Shown one piece after another: positions 32,022-41,108 of a stretch of 64,000 bases of DNA (position 1 is the first letter of the stretch; every line of letters starts with the position of its first letter). The DNA is taken from assembly GCA_021828185.1 (NCBI GenBank), contig JAKASI010000002.1, positions 1 to 64,000 on the forward strand. Direction: 5' to 3'. The translations under genes were made by a program, and so were the position numbers. Below the pieces are notes generated by a model. That model searched no databases, had not been told where the DNA came from, and worked only from the letters and a program-made list of their open reading frames with translations. Source of the DNA: an archaeon. Its GTDB lineage: Archaea; Thermoproteota; Nitrososphaeria; Nitrososphaerales; UBA183.

Positions 32022-34162
32022 CTACGTGACACCTGTTCCTTGATCTTCCTGGCGACAGCCGTCCCGATCTTGTCCACCAGGGCGAGCCTGTCCGCTGTGG
32101 CTTCCTTCAGGTCTTCCAGGCTCCTGAACCCCGCCGTATGGAGCGCCCTCGCCCTCACCCTCCCCACCCCCGCGACGGTCGTCAGCTCCACAAGCTCCTC
32201 GCCCACGCCGCTGGCTACCCTCCTCCGGAGCAGGTCCGCCTGTCTGACCATCTCCGGGGCCTTGAACAGCTTCGCGACCTCCCCCAGGGAGTGAAGCAGC
32301 CAGTCGGCGTTGTCGACCGCCCTGTGCATGTCCCCCGGTTCGACCCCCAGCCTGGTGAGGAGCTGCTCTTCCCTCCACTCGTCGATCCATCCATGGAGGG
32401 CCATGACGCTCCTCATGTCCTGGAGCACCCTGTCGTAGTCCCCGAAGTCCCGCGTGCTGTGCCTCTCCAGCATCTCGGAGGAGTGCTCCTCCATGAACGC
32501 CAAGGCCTGGTCGTAATCCTTGCTCCTGAGGGGGAACTTCGGCTCGAAGTCGGGAGAGGACGCGACCAGGTGGAGGATCCCTGCCGTGTAGTTCCTCCCC
32601 TGCCCGGCCCGCCTGACCCCGTCTCTGAACAGGGCGCCGGTGACCGGGTCGATGTAGAGCATCGAGACCCTCCTACCGAAGTCGGTGGCGTAGAACAGCC
32701 CGCCGTGAGACTCCAGGAACCTCTCCGCCAGGAGGTACCCCAGGGCCCTCTCCGTGAGCCTGGCGGTCTCCTCGGCCCCCTTCTGCATCGCCAGCAGAGT
32801 CTTCGCGAACAGCCCGTCCAGGTCCGCCTTCGAAAGCCCGTTCCCCGTGGCGACCGTGGCGAGGGTGTGGGACCGCATCGCCGATTCGTCTGAAAGCCTC
32901 GACTCGATGGGCTCTGGCGGCTCTTTGACGTAGTGCTCGAGGAAGTCGGCAGCGGGGGCCGAGGGAGGGGGGATCATGACGGTCTCGCCGTGATCGTCAT
33001 ACTGCGGACGCCCGGCCCTCCCGGCCATCTGCCTGTATTCGAGGACGGGTATCTCTGCGTTCCCTCCATACTCGGCATCGTACCTCGTCAAGTCGGCGAC
33101 AACAACCCTCCTTGCAGGAAGATTCAGCCCCATACTCAGCGTCGGCGTGGCGGTCAGCAGCTTGATCGCCCTGGCCCTGTAGTAGTCCTCCACGATCCTC
33201 CTGTGCTCCGCCTCCAGCCCCGCATGGTGGAACGCCGACCCCTTCGCCACCACCTCAGCCAGGAGCCTGCTGAGGCTGGTCTCCTCCCCGGAGGCCAGTA
33301 TGCGCCTGGATGCCTCCGATACCGCCTTCTTCTCGTCAGGGGTGAGGCTCCGCTGGGTCAGTTCAGCCGCCCTCGTCGCCAGGCTGACCGCCCTCCTCCT
33401 CGTCCCTGCGAAGATCAGAGACTGCCCCCCGCCCTTGACCGTGTCCATGGCGACGTCGATGGGCGCGCCGTAGGTGGACCTCGGCACCTGCCTCTCCTCT
33501 CCGTCTGAGAACACGATCCTCCCGTAGTCGTACACCCCCTCCCTTAGCGGGACAGGCCTCCAGTCCAGCTCCACGGGGACCGCGTGGAGCCATTCCGCGA
33601 GGGTCTTGGCGTTGCTGATGGTCGCAGAGAGCGCGAGGAGCTGGGCGTCAAGGCCGAGGTGCAGGGCCTTCGTGAGTATCATCTCGAGGGTGGGGCCCCT
33701 GCTGTCGTTCCCCGCCAGGTGGACTTCGTCTGCGATGAACAGCCCGACGGAATTGATCCAGGGGACTCTGTGCCTCATCACCGAGTCGAACCTCTCGTTG
33801 GTGAGGACGATGATGTCGGACCTCCCCAGGAAGTCCCCGCTCGAGTCGAAATCCCCGGTCGAGATGGCGGTGCTGATTCCGAACCTCCTGAACTCCGAGA
33901 ACTCGGCGTACTTCTCCGAGGCTAGCGCGCGAAGAGGGGCGAGGTACACCACCCTCCTCTTCTGCTCCTTCGCCTTCCTGTACGCCGCCATGAGGGCGAG
34001 CAAGGTTTTCCCACTGGCGGTGGGTGTGCTTACAACCAGGCTCCTTCCATCGAGAAGTCCGGCCAGGATCGCCTGCTCCTGCGGAGGATACAGCTCCACT
34101 ATCCCCTTCTCCTTGAAGAACTGGATGAGCTCCTCGGGGATCTTTACCTCCTCTACCTTCAA
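32018..34162 (-). CDS. Hel308-type superfamily 2 DNA helicase
   Basis: A 714-residue Ski2-like helicase. Motifs are Q-motif YPPQEQA, Walker A TPTASGKT, LAPLRALASEK, ADEVH (DExH), ALSATI, AFHHAGL, TATPTLSMGLNLPA and QMAGRAGRPQYD. A winged-helix and ratchet region follows, then a C-terminal helix-hairpin-helix (LTTVAGVGRVRARALHTAGF). Hel308 remodels stalled forks and unwinds lagging strands. Context supports a repair/replication role: the MCM and GINS genes are just upstream in the same direction, separated by an HNH endonuclease gene. Confidence 0.95.
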   Translation of the reverse strand: MKVEEVKIPEELIQFFKEKGIVELYPPQEQAILAGLLDGRSLVVSTPTASGKTLLALMAAYRKAKEQKRRVVYLAPLRALASEKYAEFSEFRRFGISTAISTGDFDSSGDFLGRSDIIVLTNERFDSVMRHRVPWINSVGLFIADEVHLAGNDSRGPTLEMILTKALHLGLDAQLLALSATISNAKTLAEWLHAVPVELDWRPVPLREGVYDYGRIVFSDGEERQVPRSTYGAPIDVAMDTVKGGGQSLIFAGTRRRAVSLATRAAELTQRSLTPDEKKAVSEASRRILASGEETSLSRLLAEVVAKGSAFHHAGLEAEHRRIVEDYYRARAIKLLTATPTLSMGLNLPARRVVVADLTRYDAEYGGNAEIPVLEYRQMAGRAGRPQYDDHGETVMIPPPSAPAADFLEHYVKEPPEPIESRLSDESAMRSHTLATVATGNGLSKADLDGLFAKTLLAMQKGAEETARLTERALGYLLAERFLESHGGLFYATDFGRRVSMLYIDPVTGALFRDGVRRAGQGRNYTAGILHLVASSPDFEPKFPLRSKDYDQALAFMEEHSSEMLERHSTRDFGDYDRVLQDMRSVMALHGWIDEWREEQLLTRLGVEPGDMHRAVDNADWLLHSLGEVAKLFKAPEMVRQADLLRRRVASGVGEELVELTTVAGVGRVRARALHTAGFRSLEDLKEATADRLALVDKIGTAVARKIKEQVSRS

Positions 34163-34178
34163 GGGAGCCCTCCTCCGG

Positions 34179-34670
34179 CTACGTTCCTAGCCTTGGCCGT
34201 CTGAGCTCGTTGTTCTCTTCCCGTTTAACCCAGTTACAGTTCATGCACAAGACTTGGAGTCCCGAAGGGTAGTTGTTTTTCTTAAGCCAGAAATGGAATT
34301 TGGCGCCGCCGGCTCCGCCAAATCCATTTCTCCTCTGTTCGGCGCCGCCCCCGTTGATATGACCGAGGCCGAGGGCTCTTATGTCCGAGTAGCCACACTT
34401 CGAGCGAGCCAAAGTGCCGTTGGAATAGTGCGGCAATACTTCGGCTTTCAACTTCTGCTTTGACCTGTGGGCAAGTCCTGCTAGGCGGTCACTATTCTTG
34501 GTCCTGTATCTTACCCAGTACTCGTGCCTTCGTGCTGGCTCTCGCCCCCTAAAAACGGCCCTCTGACGCTCAATACAAATCCCACCCTGCCTTCTTCCGT
34601 ACTTGTTAGCGAGGGTTAAGGGAGTTCCACAGCGGCGGCAGTCTAGTCGACGCCAGTGTTCTATCCCCAT
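34179..34670 (-). CDS. Free-standing HNH endonuclease
   Basis: About 163 residues from the ATG at 34670, two bases after the MCM stop. The N terminus has a zinc knuckle (CRRCGTPLTL). The C-terminal half holds KCGYSDIRALGLGHINGGG and NNYPSGLQVLCMNCNWVKR, a form of HNH nuclease common in phages and as homing endonucleases, with an H-N-H-like His and a CxxC zinc pair. The expected first cysteine before KCGY appears as arginine, so activity may be reduced. It is wedged between mcm and hel308, which are often neighbours, and looks like an insertion. Confidence 0.72.
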   Translation of the reverse strand: MGIEHWRRLDCRRCGTPLTLANKYGRRQGGICIERQRAVFRGREPARRHEYWVRYRTKNSDRLAGLAHRSKQKLKAEVLPHYSNGTLARSKCGYSDIRALGLGHINGGGAEQRRNGFGGAGGAKFHFWLKKNNYPSGLQVLCMNCNWVKREENNELRRPRLGT

Positions 34671-34671
34671 A

Positions 34672-36720
34672 TCAACTACCCAACCTACGCAAGAACCCGG
34701 GCTTGGATTCATACACCATCCCTTCCCGGAACATCGTCCGAATCATCTTCTCTGCGTCCTCGTCCGAGAACTTGGCCTTGATCAGCTCCTCCTTGAACAG
34801 CTTCCTTTCCACCGGCTTCTTCTCAGTCCCCTCCAGAGCCTTCAGCACCTCCATGGCCGCCCTCAGGTTCTTGGTCTCTCCCACCGGCTTGCCGAGCTGT
34901 ATCCCGAAGTCGGTCTTCTTGGTGGTCGCGTCGGTGAGCACGTCCTCCACCATCCTGTTCATCAGCGCGATGGCGGAGAGCGCGTCCTCCTCGGTCACCT
35001 CGGTCCTCAGCAGCACCCTCGCCCTCGCCGTCGAGATCCTGATCAGCGCCTCGAGGGTCCTCGGTGTGGGGGGGATCGAGTCCTCAGCTCCCCCCGTCCT
35101 CCTCAGCTCTAGATAGAAGTCCCTCAGCCTGTCGGAGGCGGCCTTGGTTAGATCGGGCGAGACCCTCTTGGCGTAGGACAGGTACTTCTTGAGCAGACTG
35201 AATTCGATGGGAGGCGGGACCGCGTACGATTTCTTGGCATGAACGGCGAGGATGTGGCTGGCGAGCCTTTCGTCCTCAGCCGGCGTCGGCTGGTCGCGGA
35301 AAACGAAGATGACGTCGAAGCGCGACAGAAGGGGGAGCGGCAGAGTGCCTATGTTCTCCGTCAGGTTCTGGAAAGGATTGTAGCGTCCTAGGACCGGGTT
35401 GCAGGCGGCCAGTATGGCCGTTCTTGCGTTCAAGGTCGCATAAATCCCCCCCTTTGCGATGGTACATGTCTGCTGTTCCATCATCTCGTGCAATGCTGTC
35501 CTGTCTTCGGGCTTCATCTTCTCGAATTCATCGACGGCGGCGATTCCCAAGTCGGCCAGTACAACGACCCCCGCTTCTAGCATGAGTACGTTCTTCTCCC
35601 TGACCACTGCGGCCGAGAGTCCGGCGGCGGTGCTCCCCCGGCCGCTGGCGTAGAGTCCGCGCGGTGCGACCTGCGCTGCGAACTTCAGCATCTCGCTCTT
35701 CCCGGTACCAGGATCTCCCACGAATAACACGTTCATGTCCCCCCTCAACTTCGTTCCATCGGGGAGGACTGTAGCGCTCCCGCCCGCAAGAAGCAGCAGT
35801 ATGGCCTCCTTCTCCGCCTCGTGTCCTATTATCACCGGCGCAATGGAGGATACGAGCCTGCCATAGGCGTCCGGCGAAGTCGCGATCTTCTTGATCAGGT
35901 CCTCGTCTTCCTTCGTGAGGACCACCTGGTCGGGCTCCTTCCCCTTGACCTCCACGTGGTTGCAGTCAATCTGGGACCTGAACAGCCTCGTCCTGACCTG
36001 ACCCACGGAGTAGTCGGGGACCGCCCTGAGGATCCCCGTCATCACGACCCTGTCCCCCGGCCTCGCCGTGTTCACTATGTCCCCTTCCACGTTCACGTCG
36101 AAGAACTGCGGGAGCTGCCCGGGGGGGAGCTCTTCGGGGAGCTCCTGGATCCTGACGACCTGGAAGTCGACGAACCCGCTGTGCCTCCTGTCCAGCTCGA
36201 AGTTCCTGACCTCCCCGCAGAGTTCGCACTTCGGCGGCTTCTTGAGCGCCATGTCGTCCTGCTCCTGATAGGTGAGGTGCCCGCTCGGGCACACCCACGC
36301 CCCTTCGGTCATCATGGGGCGGAGCTCCGAGGTCCTCACGACCATCCCGGAGACCGCGATCATGTGGTCGATGTGGGAGGTGTCGACTTTCCTGAGCGGG
36401 ATGAGGTCAGGGAGGCCCCGGAGCCTTACGGTGAGCTCGCGTTTCACCCTGTCCGCATAGAGGGCGTTCTCGCTCCTCATGGTCTCGAAGGCGGCGATCT
36501 CGAAGGACCCCAGCAACGAGTCCGGCTCGAGGAGGACCCTGTTCGCCAGGTCGTTGTTGTACTTCAGGAGGTCCCCGAAGTCGACCACCAGCGACTTCCC
36601 TTCGCTCGATATCAGCTGGGAGATCTTCTCCCTGTAGACCGGGTTCCCTTTCCTGTCCTCCACGGACTTCAGGAAGTCCTCGAACATCTCGGAAAGCTTG
36701 CCGCTCGCGAGCGTCGCCAA
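34672..36720 (-). CDS. mcm: MCM replicative helicase
   Basis: A 682-residue AAA+ helicase. The N-terminal domain carries a zinc site (CPSGHLTYQEQ and KCELCGE). The catalytic core shows Walker A GDPGTGKSEMLKFAA, the helix-2 insert region, Walker B AAVDEFEKM, the sensor 1 AACNP and the arginine finger LLSRFDVIFVF; a small winged-helix domain ends the protein. No intein interrupts it. The start is a TTG immediately after the stop of the GINS gene, so the two are tightly coupled. It forms the heart of the CMG-type helicase with GINS. Confidence 0.97.
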   Translation of the reverse strand: MATLASGKLSEMFEDFLKSVEDRKGNPVYREKISQLISSEGKSLVVDFGDLLKYNNDLANRVLLEPDSLLGSFEIAAFETMRSENALYADRVKRELTVRLRGLPDLIPLRKVDTSHIDHMIAVSGMVVRTSELRPMMTEGAWVCPSGHLTYQEQDDMALKKPPKCELCGEVRNFELDRRHSGFVDFQVVRIQELPEELPPGQLPQFFDVNVEGDIVNTARPGDRVVMTGILRAVPDYSVGQVRTRLFRSQIDCNHVEVKGKEPDQVVLTKEDEDLIKKIATSPDAYGRLVSSIAPVIIGHEAEKEAILLLLAGGSATVLPDGTKLRGDMNVLFVGDPGTGKSEMLKFAAQVAPRGLYASGRGSTAAGLSAAVVREKNVLMLEAGVVVLADLGIAAVDEFEKMKPEDRTALHEMMEQQTCTIAKGGIYATLNARTAILAACNPVLGRYNPFQNLTENIGTLPLPLLSRFDVIFVFRDQPTPAEDERLASHILAVHAKKSYAVPPPIEFSLLKKYLSYAKRVSPDLTKAASDRLRDFYLELRRTGGAEDSIPPTPRTLEALIRISTARARVLLRTEVTEEDALSAIALMNRMVEDVLTDATTKKTDFGIQLGKPVGETKNLRAAMEVLKALEGTEKKPVERKLFKEELIKAKFSDEDAEKMIRTMFREGMVYESKPGFLRRLGS

Positions 36721-37284
36721 CTAGCGTCCTCCCCCGAGGAGCCCCGCCTTCCATTCCTTTGAAAGCGACTGGGACAGGGAGAAGAACGACGCTTCCTCAG
36801 GAGCGAGCCTGTCCGCGAGGGTAGACGCCGGGGCCGACGAGCCCGACAGTGACAGGAGCTTGCTCAGCCGTATCCCGACCAGGTCATAGCAGACGGTCCT
36901 CATCCTCTCGAAATCCTCTCTCCTCGCCCTCCCCTCGGTCACGGCCGCGTTCAGAGCGCCGAGCCGCCTCCTCATCCTGACGTAGAAGTCCGGGGGGAGG
37001 CTCGAGAGCTGCAGGGGCCCCATCATCTTCTCCTTGCTGAGAGAGCTGTATATCTCGTTCTCGAAGGGAGGCTCCGTTACCTCGGCCATCCCCTGGGCCA
37101 CCAGTTCGTCCGCCACCCACCTAGGGAGCTCGACGGACTCCCCTTCGTTCAGCCGCTCGATGTGAAAATCCCCGACGTCCAAGTTCTCGACGGACGAGCG
37201 CATCTTCGCCCTCGATGTCCCCAGCAGGTACTCCCTCTCCCTCCGCTCGAGCATCTGCCTTAGGGTGAGTTGTTCATCGGACAA
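36721..37284 (-). CDS. Archaeal GINS complex subunit
   Basis: A 187-residue protein from a TTG at 37284. The longer open frame extends into the permease gene but is a shadow there. The central helical region LPPDFYVRMRRRLGALNAA, ARREDFERMRTVCYD and LVGIRLSKLLSLS corresponds to the GINS A-domain, preceded by a small B-like beta domain (VGDFHIERLNEGESVELPRWV), the order found in the Gins51/Sld5 type. Its stop abuts the mcm start. GINS binds MCM and stimulates the replicative helicase. Confidence 0.85.
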   Translation of the reverse strand: MSDEQLTLRQMLERREREYLLGTSRAKMRSSVENLDVGDFHIERLNEGESVELPRWVADELVAQGMAEVTEPPFENEIYSSLSKEKMMGPLQLSSLPPDFYVRMRRRLGALNAAVTEGRARREDFERMRTVCYDLVGIRLSKLLSLSGSSAPASTLADRLAPEEASFFSLSQSLSKEWKAGLLGGGR

Positions 37285-37355
37285 AGCGGGCGGCGACGGG
37301 CCTGTGTCGATAATAAACGTTGGGCGAGTTTCCCGACCTCGGGCCGGGTCCCTTC

Positions 37356-38501
37356 CTATCTCGCTTCCTGCTCTGGCGAGCCTGCCGCCTCGGCGAGATT
37401 TCCGACCAGAGCTCCCCCCTCCGGCCGTTCTGAGGCCGGGTCTTCCGCTCTGGTCCCCACTATCTTCTCGATCACGCCTCTCGAGAGGGTCGGAGTGGAT
37501 TTCTCCCGTATGATCCCTTCGGGTCTGATGTACAGGATCGCCAGCAGGAGTCCCGCGAAGATGAGGTCCTGGATGAAGTTGGGGTTGAAGAACACGTAAG
37601 GGGTGATGAGCGGCTGAATCTGCTCGAGCCCTTTCAGTATTAGGACGAAGAAGAACGTCCCGAGGGCCACCCCCTTGTTGTTCGCCGCCCCTCCCATGAT
37701 GACGATGAGGAACGGCCAGAACGTCCAGTCGAACCTCGTCCAGGTGCTGGCACCCACGAACGCGACCTGGAAGGTGTACATCGCACCAGCCATCCCACCC
37801 AGCGCCGAGGCGATGACGAGCGCGTTCCGGCGCATCTTCGATGTGTCCTTTCCCAGCGCCGAAGAAGCGTCGTTGTTGTCCCTCATGGCTCTCAGCGACC
37901 TGCCTAGGGGGGACCGGCCCACTTTCTCGACGTAGAGGTAGACGAGGCCTGCGAATGCCACCATGGCGACCGCGATCGCCGCGTTCGTCAGGTCGGTAAT
38001 CCCAATGGTTGAGAAGTAGTAGAACGGGTTGATGGCCAGGATAGACTGCGTCCCCCCCACCAATGGAGTGTAGGTATTGAGGAAGATCTGGAAGAACTGG
38101 GCCATCCCGAGGAGCAGGAGCCCCAGGTAGTCCTCCCTGAGATGGATGGCAGGGTAGGTGAAGATGCCGCCGAAGATCCCCCCGACGGCCCCCCCAATCA
38201 CAAGGCCTAGGACCACGAGCGCTGCGAGCAGCAGTGGGTAGCCTGGAAGTACCGAGTTGACCTGGCCCAGGATGGAGAAATTGAAGATGATGAAATCCTG
38301 CCCCTTGCCTATCCCGAGGACCCATGCGGCAAGCCTCCCCGTTATCGACCCTGAGAAGGCGGCTCCTCCAGCGATGAACAGGACTTTCCCGAAATTGGGG
38401 ATCCCAGCGTAGCCAAACTCCAGGTTCAGAGACAGGCTGATGGCCAGATAGAGCGCGTAGAAACTGGCGAAGTTGGCCACGAAGGAGATGTAGTCGAACA
38501 T
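37356..38501 (-). CDS. livM: Branched-chain amino-acid-type ABC permease LivM
   Basis: A 381-residue membrane protein with about nine helices and the LivM family features SLNLEFGYAGIPNFG, HLREDYLGLLLLGMAQ, GRSLRAMRDNNDASSALGKDT and SALGGMAGAMYTFQ, which include the coupling-helix region for the ATPase. A hydrophilic C-terminal tail of some 45 residues is unusual. It begins one base after livH. With the divergent binding protein and two ATPases it forms a complete HAAT-family importer. Confidence 0.93.
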   Translation of the reverse strand: MFDYISFVANFASFYALYLAISLSLNLEFGYAGIPNFGKVLFIAGGAAFSGSITGRLAAWVLGIGKGQDFIIFNFSILGQVNSVLPGYPLLLAALVVLGLVIGGAVGGIFGGIFTYPAIHLREDYLGLLLLGMAQFFQIFLNTYTPLVGGTQSILAINPFYYFSTIGITDLTNAAIAVAMVAFAGLVYLYVEKVGRSPLGRSLRAMRDNNDASSALGKDTSKMRRNALVIASALGGMAGAMYTFQVAFVGASTWTRFDWTFWPFLIVIMGGAANNKGVALGTFFFVLILKGLEQIQPLITPYVFFNPNFIQDLIFAGLLLAILYIRPEGIIREKSTPTLSRGVIEKIVGTRAEDPASERPEGGALVGNLAEAAGSPEQEAR

Positions 38502-38502
38502 G

Positions 38503-39618
38503 TTACTTCTTCTCCGGCCTGAGCAGGCGCCTGAAGTCGACCGAGAAGATCCCCTGGGGGACGATCAGGAGCGCGAAGGCCATGATTATGAGGGGGATGC
38601 CGACCTGAAACGGGTTCACGATGGCGCTGCCGAGGCCGTTGACGAACTCCGGTGCGACGAAGTCTATCGGGAGCCCGGCTGTGGCGTCGGCGATGACCCA
38701 GACCCCCAGGGCAAGAAGAATCCCTCCGCCTATCATCGGCCGCAGTGACTTCTTCCTTAGCAGGGAGGCCCCCAGAAGTATCAAGATGACGCAGATGAAG
38801 ACAGTCCCTCCGTAGCCGAAGCCGGCCCCAAGCCAGATGGTCATCAGAATCTCGCTTCCTCCGATTATGAGCCCTCCTACCGCAGACCCGAAGATGCTGG
38901 TCAGGCCCCCGAGCACGCTGGCAGCGAAGATGCCTATGATGAGGTCGTTCCCTGTGTTCACGCTCAGCAGGGGAAGGTCCAGCGTCAGGAACGCCCCTGC
39001 GAATCCTGCCAACCCCCCAGCAAGGAACCACGACGCTGTATAGACGAGATCCACGTTTATTCCGAGAATCCTAGCCAGCGGGGGGTTCTCGATGGAGGCC
39101 CTCATGGTGACGCCGAACTTCGTCCGCGTGAGCAGGAGGTAGATGACAAGTACTGTCGCGGCGACCGCGACCGGTGCCGCAACGTCAATCCCCGGATACC
39201 CTCCGAGGCTGAAGTCGGGGCCGAGCGTGTAGAACTCCTTGGCGTCGGGGAAAGAGTAGGCGTTGGTGAGGTAGTCGGTGTAGATGCCGAAGATCCCGGC
39301 GAATCCGATGTCGGCGCCGAAGGTCGCAATCATCAGGGAGACGATTGACGCGCCGCGCCGGGCCAGGGGGCGCAGTATCGTGAGGTACATCGCCACCGAG
39401 ACCAGCCCGGCGACCACGAAGCCGAGGATGCTCCCGACATAGGGGCTCGAATGGTAGACCTTCACAGTCGCATAGGACGAATAGACCCCGAGCACCACCA
39501 TGTCGCCGTAGGCGAAATTGGGGACCTTGGTGGTCATGTACGTCAGGGTCAGTCCCATCGCCATTAGGGCGAAAAGCGAGGCGTACACCTCGGCGGAAAT
39601 CAAGTACGTTGCTACCAA
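38503..39618 (-). CDS. livH: Branched-chain amino-acid-type ABC permease LivH
   Basis: A roughly 371-residue permease. YASLFALMAMGLTLTYMTTKVPNFAYGDMV and GVTMRASIENPPLARILGINVD (coupling region) mark the LivH family; the C-terminal half is longer than usual. The frame opens at 39705 and has an ATG at 39669, but both lie at or upstream of the shared TATA element (39650-39659). The TTG at 39618, which gives LVATYLISAEVYAS as N terminus, is preferred. It is co-transcribed with livM and divergent from the binding-protein gene. Confidence 0.9.
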   Translation of the reverse strand: MVATYLISAEVYASLFALMAMGLTLTYMTTKVPNFAYGDMVVLGVYSSYATVKVYHSSPYVGSILGFVVAGLVSVAMYLTILRPLARRGASIVSLMIATFGADIGFAGIFGIYTDYLTNAYSFPDAKEFYTLGPDFSLGGYPGIDVAAPVAVAATVLVIYLLLTRTKFGVTMRASIENPPLARILGINVDLVYTASWFLAGGLAGFAGAFLTLDLPLLSVNTGNDLIIGIFAASVLGGLTSIFGSAVGGLIIGGSEILMTIWLGAGFGYGGTVFICVILILLGASLLRKKSLRPMIGGGILLALGVWVIADATAGLPIDFVAPEFVNGLGSAIVNPFQVGIPLIIMAFALLIVPQGIFSVDFRRLLRPEKK

Positions 39619-39649
39619 GTGCCCTGGGCTTCGCTTTTCCCCTTTGGAA

Positions 39650-39659
39650 GCGTTAAAAT
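39650..39659. promoter_or_regulatory. Bidirectional TATA element between livH and livK
   Basis: GCGTTAAAATA reads as a TATA box in both directions (CGTTAAAATA right, TATTTTAACG left). It lies 28-35 bases before the rightward TTG start of the binding protein and 32-41 bases before the leftward TTG start of livH, suggesting coordinated expression of both halves of the transporter. Confidence 0.5.
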
Positions 39660-39686
39660 ACTTTCGCATATTAGCAGAGGGTTCCG

Positions 39687-41075
39687 TTGAAAAAGAGAGG
39701 TGCAACTACAGCCTCACTTATCGGAACACTGATTGTGGGACTTCTCATCGGTGCTGGCGTGGTCTATGTGGCCGCGCCATCACTGGGAATCGGGTCATCT
39801 GCAACGGCGACACAGTACGTCACTACAACAGTCACCGGCTCGCAGGCGCAGTCCGCAGGGCTCTGTAACGGCCAGACGATCACCATCGGCGCGCTCAACG
39901 ACCTGAGCGGTGGTCTGTCGGTCCAGGGCCAGGGCACCCAGGCGGCCGAGCAGCTCGCGATCCAGGACGTCAACAACTACATGACCACTGCAGGGTGTAA
40001 CCTGAAGTTCGCCCTGAACAGTCAGGACTACAAGCTCGACGCGCAGACAGCCCTGTCCATCATGCAGACTTTCCAGTCTTCAGGTGTCCAGGTCGTCGTC
40101 GGGCCCCTTGACAGCGGCACCACCGGCTCGCTGCTGAGCTTCGCCAACACGAACCACATAGTCATGATCAGCCCATCGTCCACGTCACAGGCGCTGGCAA
40201 TCCCCAACGACTACCTGTTCAGGACGGCGCCAAGCGACGCAGCCCAGGGACAGGCGGACGCGAAGGAGCTTCTGGCCTCCGGTGCCAAGGCGGTCATCAT
40301 CGTGAACAGAGATGACACCTACGGCAACGGCCTCGCCAACGCCACTGCGTCTTGGCTCAAGGCGGACGACCCCAGCATTGTGATCGGCGGTCCAACGAAA
40401 TACTCGACGACAGCGAGCGACTTCACTTCCACCATCCAGACGATGGTCAGCCAGTACAACCAGTTCTCATCCCAGGTAGGAGCGGCCAACGTCGCAATCT
40501 ACATCGTGGCGTTCCAGGAATACGGCGCCATACTCAGCCAGGTGAACACCCAGGCACCGCAGCTTCTGAACACGGCCCTTCCATGGTTCGGAATGGACGG
40601 GATCGCCCAGAACACTGACCTGACCAACTCGACGAGCACCGTCGCCACCACTGCAGCCAAGGTCGGAGTCTATTCGACCCTCTTCGGAATCCTCCAGAAC
40701 AACACGAAGTCACTGGACTTCTACAACAGAATCGCAGGCACAGCGGCTGGCGCGAAGATCCTGGGAGGCGGAGCCTTCTATGACTTCGAAGGTTATGACG
40801 ACGTCTGGCTTGCGGCGCTATCTATAGTCTCGGCTGGAGCCAACTCCGGCCCCTCCATCAAGGCAATTCTGCCCTCTGTAGCGGCCAACTTCTACGGCCT
40901 CACGGGTCCCGAGACCCTGAACGCCGCAGGCGACCGCGCCCTGTTCCCAGGCTCTGGCTATCAGATCTGGAAGGTCGTAGCCACTGGGTCTAGCTCTTGG
41001 GCGTGGGTTTTGGCTGGACAGTGGGACTACTCAACCAACACAGTGACCTGGACGCCAGGCAACGCTCCGGCGTAA
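39687..41075 (+). CDS. livK: ABC transporter substrate-binding protein (LivK/HAAT type)
   Basis: A 462-residue lipoprotein-like periplasmic-type binding protein. An N-terminal helix (about 8-30) anchors it. A Ser/Thr-rich linker follows, then the type I fold with ITIGALNDLSGGLSVQGQGTQ, VVVGPLDSGTTGSLLSFA, MISPSSTSQAL and FRTAPSDAAQGQA, the usual amino-acid-binding loops of LivJ/K proteins. The start is a TTG about 30 bases after the shared TATA element, so the message is probably leaderless. The ligand could be a branched-chain amino acid, amide or urea; sequence does not decide. Confidence 0.92.
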   Translation: MKKRGATTASLIGTLIVGLLIGAGVVYVAAPSLGIGSSATATQYVTTTVTGSQAQSAGLCNGQTITIGALNDLSGGLSVQGQGTQAAEQLAIQDVNNYMTTAGCNLKFALNSQDYKLDAQTALSIMQTFQSSGVQVVVGPLDSGTTGSLLSFANTNHIVMISPSSTSQALAIPNDYLFRTAPSDAAQGQADAKELLASGAKAVIIVNRDDTYGNGLANATASWLKADDPSIVIGGPTKYSTTASDFTSTIQTMVSQYNQFSSQVGAANVAIYIVAFQEYGAILSQVNTQAPQLLNTALPWFGMDGIAQNTDLTNSTSTVATTAAKVGVYSTLFGILQNNTKSLDFYNRIAGTAAGAKILGGGAFYDFEGYDDVWLAALSIVSAGANSGPSIKAILPSVAANFYGLTGPETLNAAGDRALFPGSGYQIWKVVATGSSSWAWVLAGQWDYSTNTVTWTPGNAPA

Positions 41076-41108
41076 GAAGTTCCCCACCCTTCTTTTTCGT
41101 GGTAATTC

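Noticed and set aside
37285..38325. N-terminal extension of the GINS frame into the permease gene
   Set aside because: The first 340 residues overlap livM in a second frame and lack domain content; the GINS protein starts at the TTG at 37284.
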